Source: Kurthia sibirica (GTDB taxonomy: Bacteria; Bacillota; Bacilli; Bacillales_A; Planococcaceae). Taken from it: DNA of 64,000 nt. The translations under genes were made by a program, and so were the position numbers. The first letter of the stretch is position 1, and each line of letters opens with the position of its first letter. The notes under the pieces were generated by a model. It had not been told where the DNA came from. It saw nothing but the letters and a program-made list of their open reading frames with translations, and ran no database searches. The DNA is taken from positions 124,001 to 188,000 of the forward strand of contig NZ_QFVR01000002.1 of NCBI RefSeq assembly GCF_003143975.1, written 5' to 3'. This document shows, in pieces, positions 1 to 8,634 of this stretch.

Positions 1-243
1 TTTTTATATAAAATTTCTTTTGTATGTTTTTTCTCCATATTTGCACCCATTTCTATAATTAACTACGTTCTTATTCACTTACTTTTCGTAAGTTACTGAC
101 AAAAAGTAGTATATAATATCTTGTATTTCACGTCAAATTTGATGATTTTATAGTATTCCCTATTTATGAATAAAATAAATTAGTAAAACTTCTTAACTCC
201 TATATACTATAGTAATAAACTACCTTAGAGAGGCGTGAATGGA

Positions 244-1083
244 ATGATTAAGAATTTTCTTATTTTATTATTAACGGTTATTTTCTTCTTTAATAGTCTG
301 CTATCTACTGCAACAGTTCAAGCAAAAACTATTGAAAATCCACCTCATAAAATAATATTCAGCAATAAAATTACCGTCAATACATTATTCTACCCTTATC
401 GCGATGCCCCTCATACACCTACTTTAAAAGCAAAGGGTTTACAAGGTCTGACAATTGATCAAAAAAACAATTATTATTTAACCTATGCTACCGGTGATAA
501 AAATCGCTATGGTTATATTTATAAATATTCGTCAAAAGGGAAAGTGCTGAAAAAAAGTAACAAACAACTAATTGGGCATGGGCAAGCTATTTCTTATATG
601 GATGGTTTTTTGTATCAATTAGCAGATATTCGCGGAAATAAACAATACAAATTACAAAAAATTGATCCACATACTTTAAAATCTATACGAAATTGGACGA
701 TACCTGCTGAAATCCATCCAAATGTAATCGCTATGTTAGATGACCAGACGGTTGCTGCAGTATCTAAAACAGCAACTGGTTATGAAATCAATAAAATTCA
801 TCTAACTTCTAAACAAAATGCCACTCGAGATTGGCGTGAAAAAATAGTCGTTACCGGTTTAATTGGCACAACAGCTGATCATGTGGTGCAAGGTTTTGCA
901 TATGGTAATGGACGTTATTATATTTTATCGAATGGACAATATATGACGATAACTAAGACTGGTAAAAGCAAAAAAATAATCCATTTAAATACAAAACGTG
1001 AACCAGAAGGGATTGCTATTAATCAACAGGGGAAAATAATTATATCCTTCAATAAACTAAATGAAATTTTCATACAAAAATAA
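244..1083 (+). CDS. Secreted protein of unknown function, possibly beta-propeller-like
   Basis: The product is 279 aa. It begins with a clear signal peptide (charged MIKNF, a hydrophobic stretch of about 20 residues, then a VQA-K cleavage site near residue 28), so it should be exported. The mature part has repeated strand-rich segments of the type GLTIDQKNNYYLTYATG and FAYGNGRYYILSNG, and ends with EGIAINQQGKIIISFN. These resemble blades of a propeller that reads out a series of values, but no catalytic motif is visible. A GTG at 235 is in frame, but the AGAGAGG at 227-233 is correctly spaced only for the ATG at 244. The gene stands alone and ends in a strong shared terminator. I do not recognise the family; the propeller fold is an inference. 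Confidence 0.7.
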   Translation: MIKNFLILLLTVIFFFNSLLSTATVQAKTIENPPHKIIFSNKITVNTLFYPYRDAPHTPTLKAKGLQGLTIDQKNNYYLTYATGDKNRYGYIYKYSSKGKVLKKSNKQLIGHGQAISYMDGFLYQLADIRGNKQYKLQKIDPHTLKSIRNWTIPAEIHPNVIAMLDDQTVAAVSKTATGYEINKIHLTSKQNATRDWREKIVVTGLIGTTADHVVQGFAYGNGRYYILSNGQYMTITKTGKSKKIIHLNTKREPEGIAINQQGKIIISFNKLNEIFIQK

Positions 1084-1134
1084 CTCCCCATACAAAACGA
1101 GGTAGTCCATATACCTCGTTTTTTGTATGGGGAG
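1084..1134. terminator. Bidirectional terminator
   Basis: A long inverted repeat starts with CTCCCCATACAAAACGAGGTA on the left and is mirrored on the right through TACCTCG, a T run and GTATGGGGAG. It lies between two convergent genes and can serve both. Confidence 0.85.
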
Positions 1135-1150
1135 AACGGCTAATCAACTC

Positions 1151-1609
1151 TTATTTTAAGTCACCAGAATTATCCTTAGATGGCGTATTAGATTGTGCAT
1201 ATTCTTTTGCTGTCATAACATCATCTACATGCATATTCACTTCTACAACCTGCAAGCCTGTCATATGCTTCACATGTTCTTTCACAACTGATGTTACTTT
1301 TCTGAAAATATCAGGTGCACTTTGACCATATTCCAATATTACTTTCAAATCAATAGCCGCCTGCTTCTCTCCTACTTCTACAGATACGCCCTTCGTAATA
1401 TCTTCACCGACGAAACGACCGGTCAAACCAGATGCAAAACCGCCCTTCATCGCTAAAATACCATTTACTTCCCTTGCAGAAATAGCAGCTATTTTCTCTA
1501 CAACTGCATCTTCAAAAGTTAATTTATTTTCGAAGACTTCTGCTTTCTCCGCTTCCTTATCATTGACACCTGTTTGACGATTGTATTGCTCTGTCGAATT
1601 TTCATCCAT
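1151..1609 (-). CDS. asp23: Asp23/Gls24-family envelope stress protein
   Basis: The product is 152 aa, with no signal peptide. After an acidic, low-complexity N-terminus (about 30 residues), the Asp23/Gls24 domain runs from about 30 to 140. It contains [17 protein letters not shown], the [10 protein letters not shown] stretch and [11 protein letters not shown]. In Staphylococcus aureus, Asp23 is an abundant cytoplasmic protein tethered below the membrane by AmaP and linked to cell-wall stress. Here it is the last gene of an operon with the DUF2273 protein (12 nt upstream) and AmaP, the same partners as in S. aureus. That makes the assignment secure at family level. The acidic tail ([13 protein letters not shown]) is typical. 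Confidence 0.9.
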   Translation of the reverse strand: MDENSTEQYNRQTGVNDKEAEKAEVFENKLTFEDAVVEKIAAISAREVNGILAMKGGFASGLTGRFVGEDITKGVSVEVGEKQAAIDLKVILEYGQSAPDIFRKVTSVVKEHVKHMTGLQVVEVNMHVDDVMTAKEYAQSNTPSKDNSGDLK

Positions 1610-1621
1610 ATTTAACCTCTC

Positions 1622-1834
1622 CTATCTAAGTTTGTCTATGAATATTAAAAATTGCTCCGTGCGATCTTTAGCGTACCCAATCAGGGTACCGATTGCACAC
1701 AACATAATGATTAATATTGTTTTCCAAAAACCGATTGTTAAAAACAAAATGCTGATGAGTAACATACTGAGACAGCCTACTATACGCCATTTATAATCGT
1801 CTAGAAATCGCCTATTTCTTTCACTATTCATCAT
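1622..1834 (-). CDS. DUF2273 small membrane protein of the Asp23 operon
   Basis: The product is 70 aa, with a basic N-terminus (MMNSERNRRFLDDYKWR) and two closely spaced transmembrane segments (about 17-35 and 37-54), then a charged tail. Size, topology and position between amaP and asp23 fit the DUF2273 family, which accompanies Asp23/Gls24 proteins in Firmicutes. It probably contributes to the membrane anchor complex. The start has GGAGGGAAA just upstream; ATG at 1834 or the adjacent ATG at 1831 are both possible. The gap to amaP is 8 nt, so translation is probably coupled. Confidence 0.85.
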   Translation of the reverse strand: MMNSERNRRFLDDYKWRIVGCLSMLLISILFLTIGFWKTILIIMLCAIGTLIGYAKDRTEQFLIFIDKLR

Positions 1835-1842
1835 TTTCCCTC

Positions 1843-2379
1843 CTAAATAACCCGTTTTTTAAGTATTTTTTGATCGAGGACATTGATTGTCACCTTGCGG
1901 ACTGGCAGCTCTGAAAAATGCTCTGTCGTTTTTTTTATGTCTGTACGCATCGTTGTCAATAAACGTTGAATAGTCGTTGCTTCAGCAATAAATAAATCGA
2001 CATGTATATCGATAAATGATGCTTTTTTCTTTTGATATAAGATAACAGTCGCCGATGGTTGACGAATTCCATCATACTTGGCAATCGTGTGTAAGACATT
2101 TTTTTCAATAGATTTTTTATTTATATAAATTGTTCCATCACCATATTTTAAATAAAGGCCCCGTTTTTTATTGGATGGCTTACAGGCGAAAATAATCAGC
2201 GCACATGCAATGACGAATAGGAGTGTCGATAATGTATAGAGCGTTGGTTCGAACCAGCTATATTGCAACAGTTCATTTTTATAATTCCATTTTCGAGGGA
2301 TTTCCATATTAAAATACAACAAGACACCTACGACAACAACAATTAGTAATCCAAAGCTTAAAGCTAGAATTCGCTTCAT
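1843..2379 (-). CDS. amaP: Alkaline shock response membrane anchor protein AmaP
   Basis: The product is 178 aa. Two N-terminal transmembrane helices (about 4-24 and 45-66) form a hairpin, followed by a cytoplasmic domain of about 110 residues. This domain carries the Asp23-like fold features seen in AmaP (a GTIYINKKSIEKNVL region and VRKVTINVLD near the end). AmaP recruits Asp23 to the membrane in S. aureus. It is the first gene of the three-gene operon and is preceded by GGAGGCAG before the ATG. A sigma-B-like promoter candidate lies about 35-60 nt upstream (see separate entry). Confidence 0.85.
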   Translation of the reverse strand: MKRILALSFGLLIVVVVGVLLYFNMEIPRKWNYKNELLQYSWFEPTLYTLSTLLFVIACALIIFACKPSNKKRGLYLKYGDGTIYINKKSIEKNVLHTIAKYDGIRQPSATVILYQKKKASFIDIHVDLFIAEATTIQRLLTTMRTDIKKTTEHFSELPVRKVTINVLDQKILKKRVI

Positions 2380-2411
2380 ATTTCTGCCTCCATTCTCTCT
2401 GTTCTAGTAGT

Positions 2412-2436
2412 ATTCCCCATTTAAAATGCATTAATC
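2412..2436 (-). promoter_or_regulatory. Candidate sigma-B-type promoter for amaP-DUF2273-asp23
   Basis: On the minus strand, GATTAA and GGGAAT are separated by 13 nt. The sigma-B consensus is GTTTAA, 13-15 nt, GGGWAT, so this is one mismatch in the -35 and none in the -10. asp23 of S. aureus is a classic sigma-B target. No sigma-B gene is in the window, so this remains a sequence match only. Confidence 0.45.
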
Positions 2437-2461
2437 CCCATCATTCATACTAGAATTCCAT

Positions 2462-2491
2462 AAAAAAAACACCACAGAAATCTGTGGTGTT
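2462..2491 (-). terminator. Intrinsic terminator
   Basis: AACACCACAGA and TCTGTGGTGTT form a hairpin, followed on the minus strand by a run of T. It sits 11 nt after the stop of the 570-aa membrane protein gene. Confidence 0.9.
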
Positions 2492-2501
2492 CGCTAAACT
2501 A

Positions 2502-4214
2502 CTATTTTTTATCTTTTTTTATAATTTCTTTTTTATTTAATGAAGTAATCGTTAAATCTTTTACTTGTAAAAATGTTTCTGTTGTATTGAGATACGTAAA
2601 TTTCACTGTATCTCCTTCTTGTAAATACACAGCTAATGGTGATACTTCTGAACTTACAGTATAGTTTGTCTCGTCACTCAATAAGAATGAAACATTGGTA
2701 AAATCGCCCGCAGTTTCTTTATAGACGCGCATTACTGTACCTTGGGTTGTTTTTTCTTCCTTCGAAGAACTACCATTCACCGTTGTAGAACCAGAACGAC
2801 TCAGGACATTTTTATATAAACGCAATGCTTCTTTTGGTGAAGTACCCGATACGGCAATTTCAGGATTTGCCGCTGATACAATATAGTAATTTTGTAAGAA
2901 ACCATTCGAATCAAGTACCGGTACTAACCAACTTGTCTCTCCATAAAAATTATAGAGTAACGGCATAGAACCAGACCATTTTTTCTCGACGAATTTTTTC
3001 TCGACAACTTGCAGTGCACCAGCTGAATCCATATATGATTCTTCTGCGCTACCTGTATAGTAAGTTGCCTCACCAGTATGTGCATTCGTCAATGAGTATC
3101 CTAGCATCGATTCTACACCTTCTTTAGGACTTGTGAAGTCTGTAAAGTAGTACATCGTACCTTCTTCATCGAATACAGGACTGACATTTGCTTCTACGCC
3201 TTCATCTGAAGGGATTTTTATATCTTTTTTACCGAAGATGGTATTCCAGTAGCCATGTATATAATTACCATAATAACTATTTTGTAAGCTAACAGCTTCC
3301 GGTGAAATAGCACCATCTATAAACGTAGGTACATCCTTTATTTTATAGGATTTAATCTTCCCATTTTGCGCGTTTACCATCACGATTCCCTGTGGCTCAA
3401 AACCGTTGCGAGCAGATATGAATTTACCATATGTGCGTATATAATAGGGTGTACCATCATCATCAATTTCTAATTGAACTTCCCCATTGAATATTTTCAA
3501 CGGATTATGTAAGCGCATATAGCGTACAACATTATCATTTAAAAAAGCCGATGGAATATACTTCATATCCTTCTTCACAAATTTAGGATTCGCTGATGAA
3601 TCTGTTGCGCTGACAACAAAGTACCCTGGTGTCGTATCCCCTTTGAACCATTTAAAAACATCCGAAAACTCAACTGGTGCTACATAAACGAATTCATCAT
3701 TTATTTTTTGAATTTGTAAATTACCTAACTCGAAATAACTTGTATTTGGTACTTGTCCAAATGCTTTGTTCATTTTATTTCGTGCATATTTTGGTGGTAC
3801 ACTTGCAGGTGTTTTTGTTTCATCAAAAGCTTTTAATTCCGTTGCTACTGTCATTTTTGCAGAATCATATTTTTTATCTGCATTAAAAACAGGTGCAGAT
3901 AGCATATAAACTGCTATAGCAATTCCTGCAAAGGCGATGATTCCCTTTATCTTACGTTCCACTCCACCCGTTAAAAACGCACCTAAAAGCGCTAATATAG
4001 CGATTGCTGGCCATACCGCCGTCCAGTTTAAATCGATCATCGTTATGTACAAAATTACCCCTGTAACGATACATGCTAAAACAAATACGACGATGAAAAA
4101 TAGCAGTTTAAATTTTAGATTAAAACCACCATCTTGCATCTTCCCCGTTATTGGAACAAGTAATATCCCTGCAATTGCTGCAATAATTGCAGCTAATAAA
4201 AATGTCATTGTCAT
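2502..4214 (-). CDS. Large membrane protein with extracytoplasmic domain, function unknown
   Basis: The product is 570 aa. Four hydrophobic segments occupy roughly residues 3-22, 33-57, 66-85 and 91-108. A soluble region of about 460 residues follows, rich in Tyr and beta-strand patterns (YIRTYGKF, GIVMVNAQNGKIKSYKI). The last 80 residues (about 480-560: GTVMRVYKETAGDFTNVSF, YLQEGDTVKFTYLN) look like a small OB-like beta domain. No catalytic motif or lipobox is visible, and I do not recognise the family. The ATG at 4214 is preceded by AGGGAGGACG. The gene is monocistronic, with its own terminator, divergent from yhhN. A structural or envelope role is a guess from topology alone. Confidence 0.75.
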   Translation of the reverse strand: MTMTFLLAAIIAAIAGILLVPITGKMQDGGFNLKFKLLFFIVVFVLACIVTGVILYITMIDLNWTAVWPAIAILALLGAFLTGGVERKIKGIIAFAGIAIAVYMLSAPVFNADKKYDSAKMTVATELKAFDETKTPASVPPKYARNKMNKAFGQVPNTSYFELGNLQIQKINDEFVYVAPVEFSDVFKWFKGDTTPGYFVVSATDSSANPKFVKKDMKYIPSAFLNDNVVRYMRLHNPLKIFNGEVQLEIDDDGTPYYIRTYGKFISARNGFEPQGIVMVNAQNGKIKSYKIKDVPTFIDGAISPEAVSLQNSYYGNYIHGYWNTIFGKKDIKIPSDEGVEANVSPVFDEEGTMYYFTDFTSPKEGVESMLGYSLTNAHTGEATYYTGSAEESYMDSAGALQVVEKKFVEKKWSGSMPLLYNFYGETSWLVPVLDSNGFLQNYYIVSAANPEIAVSGTSPKEALRLYKNVLSRSGSTTVNGSSSKEEKTTQGTVMRVYKETAGDFTNVSFLLSDETNYTVSSEVSPLAVYLQEGDTVKFTYLNTTETFLQVKDLTITSLNKKEIIKKDKK

Positions 4215-4333
4215 ATTTTTTCGTCCTCCCTATTTATTAATTTACGCATTACAACACAAAAAGTTTCAAACGATTGTTAAATACAAGGATTTAGGGTATA
4301 ACATCGAGAATTACTTTATAGAGGAGGTGTATT

Positions 4334-4990
4334 TTGATCAAGTATATTTATCTACTATTTACAGCTGTTATTTTCGCAATTTACTATATTTTTTTCCTTC
4401 CACCACTATTTTCGGAAACACTCACTTTATTCTTCAAAGTTATTCCGATGATCTGTTTTATCGTTTTTGTTGCGTTAACAGATCGTGGTTCAAATGACGC
4501 TTATAAAAAATGGCTATTAATCGGCTTGATATTTTGTACCATTGGCGATGTAACTTTACGTTGGTTTATTTTTGGCTTATCAAGTTTTTTAATTGGTCAT
4601 ATTTTTTATATTATCGCCTTCTTACAAATCAAAAAAGTACCTACTCCAAAAACAGCAACCTTGCTTCTCTTGCTTTTTGGTATTGTCATATGTGGGTGGG
4701 TAGTTGGAAATATTATTAAAAGTGGTGATCTGCTATTGAGCGTAGCTGTCATTACATATATTGCTATCATTTTAACAATGGCTTGGGCCTCATTCCAAAC
4801 GGCATCATTAACAGTTATTTTTGGCGCGTTATTCTTTTTATTATCCGATTCAATTTTAGCGTTAAATCGCTTTGTGACAGATATTCACTATTCATCTTTT
4901 CTCATTATGTCGACGTATTATACCGCGCAAATTTTATTTACAATAAGCGTCTCAAAACATTTCGCAAACCGTAAGAAAATGTTAGAATAG
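4334..4990 (+). CDS. YhhN/TMEM86 family membrane protein
   Basis: The product is 218 aa, almost entirely hydrophobic with about eight transmembrane segments. The pattern CTIGDVTLRWF, FLIGHIFYIIAF and FFLLSDSILALNRF is characteristic of the YhhN family, whose animal relative TMEM86B is a lysoplasmalogenase. Conserved Asp residues in GD and SDS correspond to the family's polar intramembrane positions. The activity of bacterial members is not established in general. The start is TTG at 4334, set by GAGGAGGTG at 4321-4329; no nearer ATG is available. pepT follows after 34 nt, so the genes are probably co-transcribed. Confidence 0.8.
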   Translation: MIKYIYLLFTAVIFAIYYIFFLPPLFSETLTLFFKVIPMICFIVFVALTDRGSNDAYKKWLLIGLIFCTIGDVTLRWFIFGLSSFLIGHIFYIIAFLQIKKVPTPKTATLLLLLFGIVICGWVVGNIIKSGDLLLSVAVITYIAIILTMAWASFQTASLTVIFGALFFLLSDSILALNRFVTDIHYSSFLIMSTYYTAQILFTISVSKHFANRKKMLE

Positions 4991-5024
4991 TAGCAATGCT
5001 TAAACAATTAGGAGGATTATGAAT

Positions 5025-6248
5025 ATGAAAGAACAAGTAATTGAACGCTTAATACGTTATGTAAAAATAGATACACAATCAGATGATACAAGTAATACAG
5101 TACCATCGACTGCTAAACAATGGGATTTATTGACTGTACTTGAAGCCGAACTAAAAGAAATTGGTATGTCTGATGTTTCTGTCGATGATCACGGTTATTT
5201 ATTTGCTACATTGCCTGCAAATACTACAAAAGCAATTCCTACAGTAGGATTTTTAGCTCATGTAGATACGACAACTGATTTTACGGGTACAAATGTCAAA
5301 CCACAGCGTATCGATAACTATGATGGTGGCAATATTAAACTAAATGAACATCTTACTTTATCACCAAAACAATTTCCCGAACTTACTAACTATATTGGAC
5401 AAACACTTATTACAACAGATGGTACTACTCTTTTAGGTGCCGATGATAAAGCAGGAATTGCTGAGATTATGACAGCGATGGAATACTTCATCAAAAACCC
5501 TGACATTAAACACGGTAAAATCCGCGTTGCATTTACACCCGATGAAGAAATTGGCCGTGGTCCACATGCCTTCGATGTTGCACGTTTTGATGCGGATTAT
5601 GCATACACGATGGATGGTGGTCCACTCGGTGAATTAGAATTTGAAAGCTTCAATGCTGCCGGTGCTACAATCACGACTTTTGGTACAAATGTTCACCCAG
5701 GTAGTGCAAAAAATAAAATGGTAAATTCGATTACTGCCGCAATCAAATTCCAAGAGATGATGCCAAAAGATGCTGTACCAGAATTAACTTCTGGTTATGA
5801 AGGCTTCATCCATTTAATGAATTTTGATGGTTCAATTGAAAAAACAACTTTATCTTATATCGTACGTGATCACGATCGTGAAAAATTCGAAGCCAAAAAA
5901 GAATTAATCAAAAAAGCTGTCACTGCCATTCAAGCAGAATATGGTGAAGATGCTATTCAACTTGATATGAATGATCAATATTACAATATGGCTGAAAAAA
6001 TTGTACCGGTAAAATTCATTGTTGATATTGCTGAACAAGCGATGAAAAACCTAAATATTAAAGCGGATATTAAACCAATACGTGGTGGCACGGACGGCTC
6101 ACAATTATCATTCATGGGACTACCTACTCCAAATATTTTTGCTGGCGGTGAAAATATGCACGGTAAGTACGAATATGTTTCAGGCGAAACAATGGAAAAA
6201 GCAACTGAAGTGCTGATCGAAATCGTCAAATTATACGAACAAAATTAA
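5025..6248 (+). CDS. pepT: Peptidase T (tripeptide aminopeptidase)
   Basis: The product is 407 aa, the usual length for PepT. It is a cytoplasmic M20B di-zinc aminopeptidase that removes the N-terminal residue of tripeptides. The metal and catalytic motifs are present in order: HVDTT (about 78), [11 protein letters not shown] (about 140), PDEEIGRG (about 174), MDGGP (about 196) and a C-terminal His in GENMHGKYE. The ATG at 5019 is only 2 nt from AGGAGGA (5010-5016), whereas the ATG at 5025 is 8 nt away and gives the familiar MKEQVIERL start, so 5025 was chosen. It lies between yhhN and a DMT exporter gene in a tight cluster. Confidence 0.95.
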   Translation: MKEQVIERLIRYVKIDTQSDDTSNTVPSTAKQWDLLTVLEAELKEIGMSDVSVDDHGYLFATLPANTTKAIPTVGFLAHVDTTTDFTGTNVKPQRIDNYDGGNIKLNEHLTLSPKQFPELTNYIGQTLITTDGTTLLGADDKAGIAEIMTAMEYFIKNPDIKHGKIRVAFTPDEEIGRGPHAFDVARFDADYAYTMDGGPLGELEFESFNAAGATITTFGTNVHPGSAKNKMVNSITAAIKFQEMMPKDAVPELTSGYEGFIHLMNFDGSIEKTTLSYIVRDHDREKFEAKKELIKKAVTAIQAEYGEDAIQLDMNDQYYNMAEKIVPVKFIVDIAEQAMKNLNIKADIKPIRGGTDGSQLSFMGLPTPNIFAGGENMHGKYEYVSGETMEKATEVLIEIVKLYEQN

Positions 6249-6275
6249 TCTTTTCCCTTAAGAGAGGAGCATTTG

Positions 6276-7220
6276 ATGAAAGAAATTGCTATTGGCATAC
6301 TAGCCTCCTTATTTTTTGCAGTGACGTTCATCCTTAACCATTCAATGGAGCTGGATGGCGGGAGCTGGCTTTGGAGTTCTTCGCTACGTTATTTCTTCAT
6401 GCTTCCCTTCCTGTTAATTATCGTGGCTAGTCGTAAAGGGCTGCCCTATATGGTAAAAGAGATTAAAAAAAATACGAGCGCTTGGTTAATATGGAGTTTT
6501 GTCGGCTTTGTGCTTTTCTATGCTCCCTTAACCTTTGCTGCGGCCTATGGGCCAGGTTGGCTCGTATCAGGAACATGGCAATTTACAATAATAGCAGGCG
6601 TTTTATTGGCTCCGTTCTTTTTTCTACATATTAAAGGACAAAAAATTCGGCAGAAAATCCCACTTGTGTCATTGTTGATTTCGAGCATTATTTTACTCGG
6701 CATTATTGTCATTCAAATCCCTAGTGCCAGTTCCATTACAGCGAAATCCTTACTATTTGGTATTTTGCCCGTATTGGTCGCTGCTTTTGCTTACCCACTT
6801 GGCAATCGTAAAATGATGGCTATTTGTGATGGACGTCTGGATACCTTTCAACGCGTTCTCGGTATGACCATTATGTCGATGCCCGCTTGGATTCTTATGG
6901 CCATTTATGCCGGCTTTACTGTCGGAGCACCTAGTGGCAGCCAAGTATTCCAATCATTTATCGTCGGTATTAGTTCTGGTATCATTGCGACAGTATTATT
7001 TTTCATTGCAACAGATCGTGTCCATCATGATCAAGGTAGGCTCGCTGCAGTTGAAGCGACACAATCAGCGGAAATTCTGTTTGTCATTATCGGAGAAATG
7101 TTATTACTAGGTGTTCCATTACCTACACCACTTGCATTAACTGGGCTCGCTATTATTGTGATTGGCATGCTTTTGCATAGCTACCATACGATGCTCGCAG
7201 GGAAAAAACACGCTACCTAA
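6276..7220 (+). CDS. EmrE/DMT-type multidrug resistance efflux family protein
   Basis: The product is 314 aa with about ten transmembrane helices, like two fused EmrE-like halves of the drug/metabolite transporter superfamily. Visible features include LASLFFAVTFILNHSMELDGGSW at the first helix and GRLAAVEATQSAEILFVIIGE in the eighth or ninth, the typical late-helix signature of the multidrug-resistance-efflux DMT family. Substrate is unknown. An in-frame TTG at 6273 precedes the ATG at 6276; GAGAGGAG at 6262-6269 is well spaced for the ATG. The gene follows pepT by 27 nt, suggesting an operon. An intergenic repeat element lies downstream. Confidence 0.8.
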   Translation: MKEIAIGILASLFFAVTFILNHSMELDGGSWLWSSSLRYFFMLPFLLIIVASRKGLPYMVKEIKKNTSAWLIWSFVGFVLFYAPLTFAAAYGPGWLVSGTWQFTIIAGVLLAPFFFLHIKGQKIRQKIPLVSLLISSIILLGIIVIQIPSASSITAKSLLFGILPVLVAAFAYPLGNRKMMAICDGRLDTFQRVLGMTIMSMPAWILMAIYAGFTVGAPSGSQVFQSFIVGISSGIIATVLFFIATDRVHHDQGRLAAVEATQSAEILFVIIGEMLLLGVPLPTPLALTGLAIIVIGMLLHSYHTMLAGKKHAT

Positions 7221-7280
7221 TAGCATTTATTTTTCAAAAAAATGATGCCATACTTAAGAATTGTAAAAAAATATCATCCA

Positions 7281-7416
7281 GAGCCTGAGACAAAGATATT
7301 TTCAACAGACATGGCTTCAAACGCCTCGTCACTGCATTTCTGTGGGGTTTTTTGCACGTTCAATTGATTTGATTATTCGTATTGGAAATATACTATTTTT
7401 GTTCTGTCCCAGGCTC
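7281..7416. repeat. Intergenic repeat element with GAGCCTGRGACA terminal inverted repeats
   Basis: The left end reads GAGCCTGAGACAAAG. The right end, reverse complemented, reads GAGCCTGGGACAGAACAAAA. The two ends pair over about 12 bp with one mismatch and enclose about 110 bp without a coding frame. Similar GAGCCTGRGACA-ended intergenic elements are common in Firmicutes (recalled, not searched). It may act as a transcript-end stem-loop behind the DMT gene or be a miniature mobile element. Only one copy is in this window. Confidence 0.55.
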
Positions 7417-7570
7417 ATTTTTTTCTGTTCGAACTTGAGTTATGTTGTGATAATGGCAATGAATAAAGATTTTTAGCATTGCCATTCATTTAATACGGAC
7501 CATTCACCTTCATATAAGAAGTGTCTTATATTATTTAGCAGATACTCATTTTATTTGTACAAATGAAAAA

Positions 7571-7596
7571 ACGACAAGATGGCGAAATCTTGTCGT
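7571..7596 (-). terminator. Terminator-like hairpin facing the minus strand
   Basis: ACGACAAGAT and ATCTTGTCGT form a 10-bp stem with a 6-nt loop, followed on the minus strand by six T. No minus-strand gene is visible upstream of it (7597-7812), so it either ends an unseen short RNA or stops antisense read-through. Confidence 0.5.
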
Positions 7597-7634
7597 TGGG
7601 TTGCCGTTCTATTCAATAACATTTGAGGGGGGTT

Positions 7635-7679
7635 ATGAATAGTAGCTTATTAGCGTTTTTTTTGGAGAAAAGCGGCTAA
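7635..7679 (+). other. Possible 14-codon leader ORF upstream of the ferric reductase gene
   Basis: ATG at 7635 begins MNSSLLAFFLEKSG and stops at 7679. GAGGGGGG lies at 7625-7632. A second strong ribosome-site-like GAGGAGGAG at 7707-7715 precedes an 8-codon frame (ATG at 7726, MIMIIVII) that coincides with the Fur box. Both may be chance. The region 7417-7812 holds no longer gene. Confidence 0.25.
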
Positions 7680-7727
7680 TAATTCCTCTGTATTATTCCA
7701 TGTTTGAGGAGGAGTTTTTGTTTATAT

Positions 7728-7749
7728 GATAATGATAATCGTTATCATT
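7728..7749. promoter_or_regulatory. Fur box
   Basis: The sequence begins GATAATGATAATCGTTATC and continues ATT. It matches the 19-bp Fur consensus GATAATGATAATCATTATC at 18 of 19 positions. It lies 64 nt before the TTG start of the FhuF-like gene, so iron repression of that gene is expected. Confidence 0.85.
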
Positions 7750-7812
7750 TAAATAGTCAATAGATATCCTCGTTATTTTTCGTGTATATTATGTACAAGG
7801 GGTGAACATAAT

Positions 7813-8523
7813 TTGAGTAATCTATCACAAGATCAGCTACAGCAACTAAATAGCTATAGTAATTATATTGATGATGAACAAAAAAAAATATTTAATTTAG
7901 CACAATTATTTGACGTAGAACGGCTAGATGATACTAAAAACATCTTAAAAGCTATTAGTCAAAATAATAATGATGCTGTCGCTTTATCTTATTTTACAAG
8001 ACGATATGGTATGTTTATTGCCATGCAGTTTTATATGCTCACAGTCTATGATGAGTTATGGGACGGGCCTTTTGATGCACTTGAATTTGGGGTTCGTGAA
8101 GAATATGGTAGACCTTCCTTATGTATGTTTACACGTAGCGAACATTGGACCATGATTGACGAAGAAGATCGTCAAGAAACCGTTGCAGGTATTTTAAAAA
8201 CACAATGTGATGATGTTTTTCAACAACTGCGTAAAATGGGGACAGTATCTCCATTAACACATTGGGAAAATGTTTTTGGTTATTTGCTATGGCATTATCA
8301 TACTTTATTGAGTAATCCAGCTACTGAAGAAGAAGCCATAGAATATGTGAAGTTTTTAGAAGATGATAAAACGTGGACTGACTTCAGTACCTTTTCACGT
8401 TTCCATAAATATACTGGTGGGAATCATCCTTCTACACTCATTCATATACCTGTGCGAAAGAGCTGTTGTTTTTCAAAAGATGTACCTGGTTTGATGGCTT
8501 GTGGTTTCTGCCCACTTATTTAA
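7813..8523 (+). CDS. FhuF-like ferric siderophore reductase
   Basis: The product is 236 aa, cytoplasmic, with no signal peptide. The C-terminus has the Cys-Cys-x10-Cys-x2-Cys arrangement (CCFSKDVPGLMACGFC) that holds the 2Fe-2S cluster of the FhuF ferric-siderophore reductase family. The upstream region has the helical IucA/IucC-C-terminal/FhuF-like pattern. Such enzymes release iron from imported siderophores by reduction. The Fur box at 7728-7749 supports an iron role. The start is TTG at 7813 with AAGGGGTGA at 7798-7806 at good spacing. It is a single gene, followed 111 nt later by mntH. Confidence 0.85.
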   Translation: MSNLSQDQLQQLNSYSNYIDDEQKKIFNLAQLFDVERLDDTKNILKAISQNNNDAVALSYFTRRYGMFIAMQFYMLTVYDELWDGPFDALEFGVREEYGRPSLCMFTRSEHWTMIDEEDRQETVAGILKTQCDDVFQQLRKMGTVSPLTHWENVFGYLLWHYHTLLSNPATEEEAIEYVKFLEDDKTWTDFSTFSRFHKYTGGNHPSTLIHIPVRKSCCFSKDVPGLMACGFCPLI

Positions 8524-8540
8524 AAACAACGACCATTTCC

Positions 8541-8596
8541 TTTACAAAATCACGCTCAGAAGTTATACTAACGACAATAAGTTTCTCGAAGGAAAC
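8541..8596 (+). promoter_or_regulatory. mntH promoter and candidate MntR operator
   Basis: TTTACA (8541-8546) and TATACT (8564-8569) are separated by 17 nt, a near-ideal sigma-A promoter. Just downstream, GTTTCTCGAAGGAAAC (8581-8596) is an imperfect palindrome. It shares the AAGGAAAC core with the MntR sites of Bacillus subtilis as I remember them. A repressor there would block the transcription start region. Confidence 0.6.
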
Positions 8597-8634
8597 ATTT
8601 TAAAGTATACATTAGATTGAGAGAAGGAATTTTT

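Noticed and set aside
1-243. Left edge as part of a gene
   Set aside because: AT-rich, no continuing reading frame with support; probably the promoter region of the secreted-protein gene.
3937-4497. Open frame of 186 codons on the plus strand
   Set aside because: It spans the antisense of the 570-aa membrane protein gene and runs into yhhN in another frame; no ribosome site at its start.
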